Shown here: in pieces, positions 23,215 to 41,342 of the stretch | How positions within the stretch are numbered: the first letter of the stretch is position 1 | Layout of the letters: each line of letters starts with the position of its first letter | Source of the DNA: Crocodylus rhombifer | Lineage: Eukaryota > Chordata > Crocodylia > Crocodylidae | Length of the DNA stretch: 64,000 nucleotides | NCBI GenBank assembly: GCA_038503035.1 | Contig: JAVSML010000029.1 | Span: 1,015,799 to 1,079,798 of the forward strand | Direction of reading: 5' to 3' | Notes under the pieces: model-generated | What the model was told of the DNA's origin: nothing | Seen by the model: the letters and a program-made list of their open reading frames with translations, nothing else | The model's database searches: none | Translations under genes and position numbers: made by a program

Positions 23215-23523
23215 GGGCATTTGTACATGTTTGCGCTGCAGCGCTGGGTGCTTTTAAAAGTGCCTGGTGCTTCAGTGCATGCATTTGTATAAAATAGCAA
23301 TATGCATGTCAGCACTGAGAAAATGATGGCGGGGTGTTTTTGAACTAAAATGCATAGAAGGTGTTTTAGTTCTAAAGCGCACCACCGCCATTTTCTCAGT
23401 GCTGATGTGCATTTCACTGTTTATACAAATGTATGTGATACAGCGCCAGGTGCATCAGCTCACATGTGGATGTGCTGGATTTCCAGCATTTCAGAGCACA
23501 CAAATATATGTGTATAAATGCCC
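23215..23523. mobile_element. Palindromic MITE with GGGCATTT.. termini
   Basis: The left end GGGCATTTGTACATG and the reverse complement of the right end, GGGCATTTATACACA, are terminal inverted repeats. Large internal mirror blocks (CAGCACTGAGAAAATG against CATTTTCTCAGTGCTG, and AACTAAAATGC against GTTTTAGTTCT) make the whole 309 bp self-complementary around about 23348. AGA flanks both ends, but this is too short to call a target duplication. Confidence 0.65.
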
Positions 23524-23844
23524 AGAAACTTTATAGGGTGGATTCTTATTATTATAGTACTGACCAAGAAAATTCAAAGAACATGCTCAGGGGATGTGCT
23601 CTGTCGAAACTGTGAACAGTTCACATAGCATTTCAATTTATAAAGCAAGCAATTTAATGAATCAGGCATGAGAATTCATGCTGCACATGCTATTTAGTTT
23701 ATCACTACTGTCTGTGATGTGACGCAGAACTACAATGATCTAAAAACCAATAGACTAATGCAATATCAACAAAATAAGCAGTTTAAGTTAAGACTGACTG
23801 TTTCTTCACAATTGGCTAAAAACAGAAATACTGATGTACTAGGG

Positions 23845-24298
23845 CACAAAGTTAGTATAAATAGACTTTATTGAAGTCAGTACTTCTGTACTGAGGCTGA
23901 AGATTGTGTCTACATAAGCACAAGTTGTAACATTTCACAACTTCTAAAAGGAATGTCAACAATTACAACGATCATGCATACCATGGTCGATAATCACATT
24001 TTAGAAGCATTTTCAACCATTTCTAAAGAAATGCTTATAACATTGTTATATATAGAACTACTTTCAATAAACTGCAAAACATTGATCAGCTTTTCCAGTA
24101 TGAGCTACAGTGTCAACACAAAAGGGAGGCATAAATGTTTAATTTATGAAATCAGAATGGAATATTTACTGTAAAGAAAAAATAAAAAGCTTTCAAATAA
24201 AGGCCATTATTGAACCGAAGTGAAGAGCACAACTTGAACTTGGAGTTTATTCATCCTTTAAAGCTGTCCTCTGAGTAACTTCAGTTCAAAGCATAAAT
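23845..24298 (-). other. DHX15: DHX15 3' untranslated region with poly(A) signal
   Basis: Downstream of the DHX15 stop codon the minus strand runs about 430 bases to an AATAAA hexamer (23872-23867). A second AATAAA at 24251-24246 is only about 48 bases after the stop and is a less likely site. The 3' boundary is estimated as 15-25 bases past the signal. Transcript evidence would settle it. Confidence 0.6.
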
Positions 24299-26133
<1,835 letters not shown>

Positions 26134-26679
26134 CTAAATTAAAGGTGATAAAATAAGATGAAATCAACCTTTCATTATGCAAAACAGATTTCTTCCAATG
26201 TGTTACGTTAAAGACTACTTATTTCCTATACAATTTTATAAGACACTTGTGGTCTTGGAAATACATATTTTTGTCCAAAATGAGTAAGTAATCTTTACTT
26301 TTAAAAATGTCACATGCATCTGGCACACTGCTTGCCACCCAAAAGTACCTATTTATATTACTAACTTATTTTATATGTTTCTGTCAGTTGCCAAAGAACA
26401 CATGCATTTGAACAAAACACAACTCTGAACAAAACACAAAACCAAGTTAATTGTTATTTTAGGACAGAAGTCACAAGCAAAACATTATGTCAAATATGGG
26501 TTCTATGAAATCTATGAAATTTCAAAGACATTAGGGCTGGAAGGAACCTCGGAAGATCGAGTCCAGCTCCCAGACCGAAGGGCAGGAAGTCAGCTGGGGT
26601 CATAGGATCCCAGCAAGATAAGCATCCAATTTGTTCTTGCAAGTGTTCAACGTAGGTGCTTGAACCACCTCCAATGGCA

Positions 26680-28340
26680 GGCTGTTCAGACCTTGGGGGC
26701 TTGGACAGTAAAGAAATTCTTCCTTATGTCCAGCCTGAAATGGTCTTGTAGTAGTTCATGACTGTTCAAACTAGTCATAAGGTCTGGTGAACAAAAGTCC
26801 CCCCCCACCCCGGCTCTCAGCCTGTCATCATAAGGTCTGTTTTCCTGACCCCTGATCATGCACGTGGCTCTTCTCTGGTCTCTCTCAAGTTTCTCCACAT
26901 CCTTTTTGAACTGTGGAGCCCAAAACTGGATGCAGTACTCCAGCTGCGGCCTCACCAAGGCCGAGTACAAGGGGAGAATGATGTACCGGGATTTGCTTGA
27001 GAAGCATCTATGGATGCAAGCCAGTGTTTTGGTCACTTTACTAGCCACAGCATCGCATTGAAGGCTCATGTTCATCTTGTGGTCAATGATGACCCCCAAG
27101 TCTCTTTCTTCTGTAGTACTAGCCAGTGTAGCACTGCCGAGCCTATAAGGATGCTGCAGGTTTTTCTTCCCAAGGTGGAGAACCTTGCATTTTTCAGTGT
27201 CAAACACCATCAGGTTCTCGTCTGCCCGTTTGCTGAGCCTGTCCAGGTCAACCTGGATTACCTGCCTATCTTCTGGTGTGGATGCTTTGCCCCAAAGTTT
27301 GGTGTCATCGGTGAACTTGCCAGCCCGCTTCTGACTCCAATGTCCACATCATTAATGAAAATGTTGAACAATATGGGTCAAAGGACAGAGCCTTGGGGGA
27401 CCCCACTGGTTACAGGGCACCATGCTGAGTGACTTCCATCAATTACTATCCTCTGGGTCCAACCACGGAGCCAATTTCCCAGCCAGCGGACCATGGTGGA
27501 GCCAAGGCCAAAACTGGCCAGTTTTGCCAAAAGGTGATCATGGGATACCAAATCAAAAGCTTTTTTGAAGTCAAAATATATGACATCAATCTCTTCTCCC
27601 TCGTTCAGGTGATAGGTCACCTGGTCATAGAAGGAAATGAGATTGGTCAAACAAGACCTACCCGCAACAAACCCATGCTGGCTATCCCTTAGGATGTTAG
27701 CCTGGGCCAGTCCATCAACAATGGCCTCCTTAATAAACTTTTCTAAGATCTTCCCCAGGATAGAAGTCAAGTTGATGGGCCTATAGTTTGCCAGATCCAC
27801 TTTCCTCCCATTCTTGAAGCGCGGCACCACATTGGCCTTCTTCCAGTCTTCGGGCACTACACCAGAGCATCAGGAGTTCTCGAAGATCCGTGCCAGAGGC
27901 TGGGCTATGATGCTCGCCAGCTCCTTGAGTACCCTGGGGTGTAGATTGTCAGGGCCGGCTGACTTGAAGGTATCCAGCTTCTCAAGGTGTTCCTTCATGA
28001 GGTCAGCATTGATGGAGGGCAGGGGATTTCCCTCACCCAAACCGCCCTGACCTGTGGTGGGCATGGGCATCCTATGGGACTGATGAAAGACCGACGCAAA
28101 GAACCCATTTAATAGGTTGGCTTTTTCCTGGACATCAGTTGTCAGTTGCCCCATCTGGTTCAGCAGGGGCCCAATGTTGCCCTTGCTTTTCCTCTGGCTC
28201 CCCACATACCTGAAAAAGGACCTTTTATTGTCCTTGATGCTCAAAGCTAGTTGGAGTTCAGTTGCAGCCTTGGCTTTCCTGGTTTGTTCCCTGCAGGACC
28301 GGACCAGTGCAGAATAATCCTCCTTGGAGGTGAATCCCAT
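26680..28340 (-). pseudogene. CR1 ORF2 reverse transcriptase relic
   Basis: 28340-27870 encodes the region before the RT, ending KSAGPDNLHPRVLKELAS. 27857-27378 encodes RT blocks with WKKANVVP, ANYRPINLTS, the catalytic block YFDFKKAFD, the thumb-side WLRGWTQRIVIDGS, and PQGSVL. The FTDDT block, equivalent to the F/YADD box, is visible in another frame near 27310. 27210-26686 encodes the conserved C-terminal region (EKCKVLHLGKK, LGVIIDHKMN, LVRPQLEYCIQFW). Frameshifts and stops make it non-functional. Confidence 0.9.
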
Positions 28341-28399
28341 CTTCCATCCTTTGTAGGCCTTTCTTTTTAGCCTCAGGAGGTCTGCTAAGTCCCTGGAGA

Positions 28400-29020
28400 G
28401 CCAGGGGGGCTCCTGTGTCCTCTTGCTGGGGGATGGAATAGACCTAGCTCATGCAATGAGGATTGGTCCCTTGAGGAGTAACCACTCTTCTTGAACTCCC
28501 ATCTCCCCCTGGAGTCATGGTCCCTTAAGGCCTCACTGACCAGCCTCCTGAGCTTGTCAAAGTCGGCTTTTCTGAAGTCAAGGACTTCTGTGTTGCTGAC
28601 TGACTTGCCAGCTTTATGGCGGATGGTGACGCTTATCAGCTCATGGTCACTGTCACCCAGCTTCCCATTGATCACTAGGTTGCCAATTAGGTCATCCCCA
28701 GTAACCAGTACCAGGTCAAGCAGCACTTTGCCTCCTGTTGGCCCATAGACCTCGAGTCAGGTAGAGATCATCCACGCACAAGAGGAAGCTTTGCGACCAC
28801 TCAGATTTTGCTGAGTAATCCTCCCATGAAATGTTCATGTAACTGAAGTCACCCATGACAACCATGGTCCTGGAGCATGCGGCCTCAGCCAGTTCCCAGG
28901 CAATCTCCTGGTCAAGTTCTTTGCTTTGGTTGGGAGGTCTGCAGTAGACTCCCACTGTTGTGTCCCCTGTGCCGTGTTCCCCACGGATTTTAACCCAGAG
29001 GGTCTCCAGTCATCCACCCT
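28400..29020 (-). pseudogene. CR1 ORF2 endonuclease relic
   Basis: An apurinic-type endonuclease domain is recognisable from GVYCRPPNQSKELDQ, VVMGDFSYMNISWEDY (the GDF block holding a catalytic Asp) and LLDLVLVTGDDL..LGDSDHELI (the SDH block with the catalytic His). Frames change between the blocks, so the domain is broken. Confidence 0.88.
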
Positions 29021-29409
29021 GGTCGCCAGTATCAGCTTGCAGGGATGCGTAGCTTTCCTTAACAGAGAGAACTATACCCCCTCCCCTTTTATCTACTTGA
29101 TCTCTCCTGTACAGGGTATAGCCATCTATACCCGTGGTCCAGTCATGGGTGGAGTCCCACCAGGTCTCCGCTATCCCTATGACATCTTAATTATTTGCAT
29201 TAACCAGGACGAGCTCCTCCTGCTTGTTCCCCAAGCTCCTGGCATTTGTGTACAGGCAGGCAAGTGTCCCCTTGGGGGCTCTTGCCTTGCCCACAGATTG
29301 TACCAGGACTGAGGCGGGGTGGACTCCCTTAAGTGCCTTGGCCTGCTGGCTTTGCAAGGGTTGCTCAGCAAGCCAGCAGTGGTGGTAGTCCCCCCATCCC
29401 CCAATGGGC

Positions 29410-30292
29410 TTAGTTTAAAGCCCAGTGGAGCAGGTCAGCCGGTCTGGCTGAGAAGTGCCTCCTCCCTAGGGGAGAGAGGTGGAGGCCATCTCTTCCCAGC
29501 AGCTCACTGCCTCTCTCACCAAAGAGCGGGCTGTGGTCATGGAAGCCAAAGCCTTCCCGATGACACCAGTGCCGCAGTCTTTGGTTGACTACATGGATCC
29601 TCCTCTCCCTCCTCAGCCCATACCCCGAGACTGAGAGGATCGATGAGAACACTACCTGTGCCCCCAGACCCTTTAGCCCCGCTCCCAAATCCCTGTAGCG
29701 CCTCATGACTCGGCTGGGAGTGCTCTGAACTGTGTCATTGATGCCCACATGAATAAGCAGCATAGGACAGTGCATAGGAAGCAGCAGAATTCCCGGGCTA
29801 AGGGGTCGGGGCGGCAGATCGCACCTCAGTCCCCCTCAGGATGGAGTCTCCCACTACAAACACTTTACATTTTGTCTTGGGGAGAGCAGGGGCAGTAGCT
29901 GCAGTTGAGCCTGTGTTACCTGCGGGATCTGGCAACTTAGCAGGCTCTGCTAGAACAACAAGAGGTGCGTACCTGTTGCTAAGCTCCAGTGGGGCAGGGA
30001 CCTTGGTAAGCTCTGTCCTGGAGGGAGACTGTGGTCTACCCTCCGGCTCCCAGGGGAGAACAGCCTAGCAGTAGGAGTCAATCTCCTGCTCACGTTCCCT
30101 GATGGCACGCAGTCTCTGGACTGTGGCCTGGAGCTCCTCCAGCTGGCATGCCAGAGACCCCAAAATGGAGCAGACACCACAAGGGGAGGTGGCCATGCTC
30201 CCAGGCCCCAGAACCTGAAGAGGCGACAGGCAGCCCCTGCAACCGAGAGCCAGGGGCTCCGTCTGCGTGGAGCCCAGAACTACGGGCTCCAT
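29410..30292 (-). pseudogene. CR1 ORF1 relic with SGNH-hydrolase-like domain
   Basis: The N-terminal part (30292-30065) has a CGVC cysteine pair followed by a coiled-coil-like stretch, QLEELQATVQRLRAI. The C-terminal part (29775-29410) has HVGINDT, which corresponds to the GxND block of SGNH hydrolases, and RDGLHLSPLGRR, which corresponds to the DxxH block. An esterase domain in ORF1 is a known feature of CR1 elements in turtles and other sauropsids. A frame break separates the two parts. Confidence 0.8.
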
Positions 30293-30316
30293 CTGGGTGG
30301 CCGTCTCTGGGGTGCC

Positions 30317-30433
30317 GGGGGGGGGGGGGGGGCNNNNNNNNNNNNNNNNNNNNNNNNNNNNNNNNNNNNNNNNNNNNNNNNNNNNNNNNNNNNNNNNNNN
30401 NNNNNNNNNNNNNNNNNNNNNNNNNNNNNNNNN

Positions 30434-30467
<34 letters not shown>
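30317..30467. other. Assembly gap of 100 N flanked by poly(G)
   Basis: N runs from 30334 to 30433, exactly 100, a usual placeholder for a gap of unknown size. It is flanked by about 16 Gs on the left and 34 Gs on the right. ORFs spanning it are not real. The gap lies in the 5' part of the CR1 copy, so its length there is unknown. Confidence 0.98.
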
Positions 30468-30471
<4 letters not shown>

Positions 30472-32129
30472 ACAGAGCCCGAGGGGACCCTCGGAGCGCG
30501 GCGCATGCCCAACTGTGTCATGCCTCTGGTAGGCTGGCTACGGCTAGGACTATCTACCCTGGGGGGTTCACAAGCAGGGTCTCGGGCCCTCCCGTGCACC
30601 CTCCTGTGCAAACTCTGCACTAACTCGCACACCAGCAGACAAGCGCACCTGTTTATGCAGCCTGTTCATGCAACCCCGGTCACATGGCTGTCTGGGGGGC
30701 TGGGCGAAGTAGGGGCCTGGGTGGGGCTTGACCCGGCCCAGCTTCACTCAGCCGCCTCCTCCCACCCTCTAGGGGTTAACCCCTCCCACCACGGGCCCCG
30801 CTTGCCTCCGGCTGTGCTGGGAGTCAGCGAGGGTCTCCACGACCGCTGGGGGGTTTTTGGGGGGGCTTCAAGGGAGCAGGGGCGCAGCAGGCTTTCGCCC
30901 ACGTGTCTCTCACTGCTCCAGAGCCTAACTCTGGAGCCTAAATGTAAGCTAACAAGTTTAAGTCCAATTTATTTCCAAGCCAGTATTGGTCCAACAAGGA
31001 CATCTGTTTTGAGCATACTAGGTGCAGCAGTTCCTTCTGGACTGATAACAGCAGTCAAATTGTCATCATTATACCACTTTGATAGTACTTTCCCTTGTAA
31101 TAGAAATGTTTACTAAAGGTCCTGAAAATCTGATTCTGAAAAATAAACCCAATAGAAAAGCTGGAGATCTAGTATGTCAGAAGGAAGAATTATTGTGGAG
31201 TTACAGCATAAGACCAACTGGATTCAGCAACACGAATTAAGTCAATTAATTTGTCTGCCAAATTATTCATATCTGTGAAAGTACTGCAACACTTAAATTC
31301 ATTAGGATTTGGTAAAGCAGAGTTTCTTAACTGGATAGCTCTACAAGTATAATTAAACTTAAACATAAAAAAAGTCATTCTTATACTCAGTTATTTTTTT
31401 TATTGAAGGCATCTTCTACTGCCAATAATTTTATCTACTACAAAGATATTAAAAAGTGACCAAAAAAGAAATATAGCAAAGCTGGAGCAGTACAAATTGT
31501 GGAGTGCACGCATTCTCTATATCTTTTTTTTTTGGTGAATCAGTCTTTGGCCTCTTTTGTGAACTAGATTTTATATTTATGGATTGGTCACTAGATTTTA
31601 TAGTTAACTGTCTGAAGAATTTAACAAAAATCTTAGTCAAAAGATCTGCAGGGAACTTTTAATTATTTCTCCTTAATCAGCAGGAATCCTGGTTTTGTGT
31701 TAAAATTGCAAATTCTCTGATTTAAAAACCCCAAATCTGCATTTTTCCATGATTAAAATGACACAATACTATATATATAGATATCAGTTGAACACAATGT
31801 TTTACTGCTTTAAAACTATAAATATATCAATCTGGAAGCCTAACAGTGCCTCAATCACTACAGTAAAATAAATTCTAAATACAGATAAATTTTGGCATTT
31901 GATTTTGAGTTCTCTCATGGAAAAATCAGAGCTCCCCCTTTGCCCCCCAGGACATCGGTCAAGCTGTAGCTGTCCCCTCTGCTGTTTTGTGGCACTGCAC
32001 AGCCCTGATAGGTCTGTCCTTTTCCCCTGTCCACTCCATCACTCCTCACTCCCCTGCGCACCTCTGACCCAGAGCCCTCCCCTTCATCACCCCAGTCACG
32101 CCAGCTAGAGTGGAGCCCATGGTGGGGGG

Positions 32130-32420
32130 TGGATGGGATGCAGACTGCCCTGCTGCCCTTCCCCTGGGGGCCTCCACAGTGCAGTGGGTGAGACTCAGCA
32201 CAGGAGGGCAGAGCAGGGCTGGGGAGACGTGGTGTCACCACCAGGAGCCCTCTGCCTGCCTAGCAATAGTGGGGGACACAATTATGTGCCACCACCTCCA
32301 CTGCTGCCAGGCACCAGAACTCAGCAGCCTACTCTGCCCTCTTGTGCTGGGTCTCACCCACTGCACTGTGGAAGCCCTCCAGAGGATGGCAGCAAGGTGG
32401 GAAGCCCCAAGCCCTCAGCT
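32130..32420. repeat. Inverted repeat with about 50-bp arms
   Basis: CCTCCACAGTGCAGTGGGTG (near 32171) is mirrored by CACCCACTGCACTGTGGAAG (near 32356), extending to about 48 bp with few mismatches. The intervening 120 bases form a loop. It is probably part of a palindromic MITE nested in the composite element. Confidence 0.65.
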
Positions 32421-33129
32421 GCCAGCCCCCTCCAGTAGTGCACAAAGCGTTGGGGAACCAGCCCCTCCGCTGTCCCTCAGATGAGCTGCCTGTGACTGTT
32501 CCCACTCCCTGCCTGGGGCTTGCAGCCACACATTCCTGCCCCAGCACCAGGCCCCAGGCACAACCCTGGCTGGACAGCACCCCCAATCCCAGCCCTACCC
32601 AACTCCCTCTCCCTCACTATGGGGGCCTCAATCTCCCTTCCTCCACCACAGACTTATCTGAGGGAACTGCTCTCCGTGCTGCCTGGCCGTCACATGCATG
32701 TGTAAGCATGCACATGCATGTGGCACCCCCTACCTTGCTACTCTCCTTCCACTCCCCCCTAGCCCAAGGATGGGCAATTATTTTGGGTGGAGGGCCACTT
32801 AATGAGGTTTGATGTGCTTGAGGGCCACATGGGCAGCCCTACCCCTTGACAGTCACCCCACCCCCCTGGTTGCCATCTTGGAACCAGAAGTCTAGCTCCT
32901 AACCCCTGACCTTTGCTACCCCAAGTACCTCCCCTTTCTCTCTGGAAACACTCTTTCTGGGAGGGGGGGTTGCTATCTTAGAACCAAAAAAAACCAAACA
33001 AATCATACACTAGAAGTCACCTACTATAATGTATCTTTTGTAACAAAACTAAATTATTTTTGTTATGATTTGTATTTGTGTACTGTATATAGAAGTGATT
33101 GCATAGTAACTTTGTAGTGTTATATGTGT

Positions 33130-33240
33130 CAGAGGTATGGGTGTGCGTGCGTGCGCGCAAGTATACACACACAAGTATGGCAGAACGTGGGGGGGTGAGC
33201 GTGTAGGGGTGTGGTGAAGTGTGTGTGGGGTGGTGTTTGT
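33130..33240. repeat. TG-rich low-complexity sequence
   Basis: Runs of GTGTGCGTGCGTGCGCGC and TACACACACA lie close together, followed by G-rich repeats. There are no coding signals. Confidence 0.7.
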
Positions 33241-33344
33241 GAGGGAGTGTGGCATCTGTGGGGTGTGAGGAAGGGAGGGGAGGTGTGGGAACTCCCCCCA
33301 CGTTTCCCTCCTGGTGCAGCAGCAGACAGGGGCGCTCAGGGTGC

Positions 33345-33775
33345 TCTTGCCTGATGGCATACAGCTCTGGCCAGTGCTACATTGCAGCGAGGAGCACAGC
33401 CCAGCCAAGCCACCTCTATGGCCTGCACTCCCTGCCATGCACATGCAGCCCCTGCACTTGCACGATGACGGAGGGAAGCTCCATGCACCGGAGCTGGCTG
33501 CCTGCACCGCTCCCTGCTGTAGAGGTCCCAGGACTCTGCCGGGAAACAAGAGCTGGGGGTCCTCTTTATTTCCAGCAGAGTCCTGGGACCTCAGTAGCAA
33601 AGGATGGGGAAGACAGCTCGCTCCAGTGCATGGAGCTTCCCTCTGGAGCTTTGCAAATGTGGGGGCTGTGTGCGCATGGTGGGGAGTGCCAGCAATAGAG
33701 ATGGCAAAGCTGGGCTTTGTCCTTGATGCAATGTGCTGCACTGATCAGAGCGGTAGACCACCAGACACCAGCGCC
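33345..33775. repeat. Long imperfect inverted repeat, arms about 200 bp
   Basis: From the centre near 33556 the two arms mirror each other: GAGGTCCCAGGACTCTGC against GCAGAGTCCTGGGACCTC, then GGGAAGCTCCATGCAC against GTGCATGGAGCTTCCC, then GGCACTCCC-like and CTCTGGCCAGTGC-like words further out. This explains the related ORFs on both strands. Confidence 0.75.
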
Positions 33776-34948
33776 TGCAGTGGGCATGATCACCCCTACC
33801 TGCTGCTGCTGTCTTCCAGCACTGCGTGCAATGGGTGTGTGTGTGGGTGGAGGGGAGGGGGGTGTCCTCCCACTCTACCCCCTCACTCTCCCCTTCCCTC
33901 ACACCCACACCCTGCCCACATGAGCTCCATGCTGCTGCCACTACCCTGGTCACAGGTTCCCCACTACTGCCAGCCCCACGCTCTAGCCCAGCTGCAGCTC
34001 CAGCCAGCCCCCACCGCCTCCCTACCTGGTACTCAGAGTGACCAAGACTGAGAATGCTGAGCAGGTCCCCCAGCAGCTGCAGCAGTGGCAAGAGCAGCCC
34101 TGCCTAAAAGCTGTGCACTGACCAAGCTGGGCTCTTCTGCCCATGAGGATGGGAGCGAGCCACAATGCAGTGTGTTGGCAAGGGGAAGTGTATACTTGGG
34201 TGCCTCACGCTCATTCTGTCAGGAGGAAGGGCTGGGCAGGGTACAATTAGTTGGTGGGTCCTGTGGGCCAGATGAAAGTGCCTAGTGGGCCAGATCTGAC
34301 CTGCAAGCTGCATTTGCCCCTAGCAACTAGAACTCTTCCAACCTACAAGGGAAAACCTGCCATTTCCCATGTCTTTCCCCTTAAAGAGAGAAAAACAGTG
34401 TTTTTCCTGTAGCGAATGGAAAACCCGGGCCCCTGCTCATAATTTAAGTCAGAGTATTTCTGTGGTTTTAGAAGTAGCAGATCATTATCCAAATGGGGAA
34501 AAAGTGTAACTAAGAAATATCAAAGAAGCTATGTGGTTTTCCACCTTTCACAATGGAAATCCAATGCAAGCCCCAAGAGAATTTTCCTCTTTGTATTAAC
34601 TTACCTAATATTTCTAAAAGGTCGACTGTACTTATCAGATTCCTGAAATTAGGAAGTGGTATGTATTTTCATTTTAAACTCAAATTATACCTATTTATAA
34701 AGAAGTTATTAGGTCTGTTATTTTTAATTATTTTTAAATAAATCACAATCGAGTATTCAGCAACTTAAGTAGCAGACAAATATTTTGAAAAAAATTAAGC
34801 CTTCTTTTAGTGTTATACCTAACAGGTTTCTTCCTCATTTTTAAATTAATAAGTCTAATAAGATAACCTAAATTACAGTTTATTTTATATGCAATATTGA
34901 GAGTTTTTATAATCTGTTAACGGTTTCATTGCGATAAATTACAAGTCA

Positions 34949-41342
<6,394 letters not shown>

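Larger units (their letters stand above)
26505..30930 (-). mobile_element. CR1 LINE, nearly full-length, with an assembly gap
   Basis: Read on the minus strand this is a CR1 retrotransposon of about 4.4 kb: a GC-rich 5' region (about 30930-30440), an ORF1 relic (about 30290-29410), an endonuclease (about 29000-28400), reverse transcriptase (about 28340-27300), a C-terminal region (about 27210-26680) and a short 3'UTR. It ends in copies of ATTTCATAG (near 26505), the terminal microrepeat typical of CR1. The RT blocks ANYRPINLTSILGK, VIYFDFKKAFDLVSH and SGVPQGSVL are intact, but frameshifts separate the domains (for example before the F-x-DD block). It is a dead copy lying in DHX15 intron 12 in the sense orientation. 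Confidence 0.92.
32763..34322. mobile_element. hAT-like repeat with GGGCAA../GGGCCAGATC ends
   Basis: The left end includes ATGGGCAATTATTTTGGGTG and GAGGGCCAC. The right end includes GTGGGCCAGATCTGACCTG and GCATTTGCCCC. Together they resemble the widespread hAT family whose ends read CAGGGGTGGGCAA and ..GGGCCGGATC. The boundaries are approximate and the interior is GC-rich with a long palindrome. Confidence 0.5.
31679..34437. mobile_element. Composite hAT-like element, 2.8 kb
   Basis: The left end AGCAGGAATCCTGGTTTT and the reverse complement of the right end, AGCAGGGGCCCGGGTTTTCC, form inverted termini. Just inside the left end is AAAATTGCAAATTCTCTGAT, which recurs in the element at 43392 (near 43430), so the two belong to one family. 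It holds two internal inverted repeats (32130-32420 and 33345-33775) and an inner hAT-like repeat (32763-34322). Flanking 8-mers agree at only 4 of 8 positions. No transposase was recognised; the many ORFs here are GC-rich shadows. Confidence 0.5.

Noticed and set aside
30090..31116. ORFs spanning the N gap with runs of Gly or Pro
   Set aside because: They are generated by poly(G)/N placeholder sequence and are not biological.
31899..34313. Many overlapping ORFs of 60-245 codons on both strands
   Set aside because: They lie in a GC-rich palindromic transposon. The mirrored arms create similar ORFs on both strands.
31671..34445. 8-bp target duplication for the 31679-34437 element
   Set aside because: CCTTAATC and CATAATTT agree at only 4 of 8 positions, no better than expected for AT-rich sequence.
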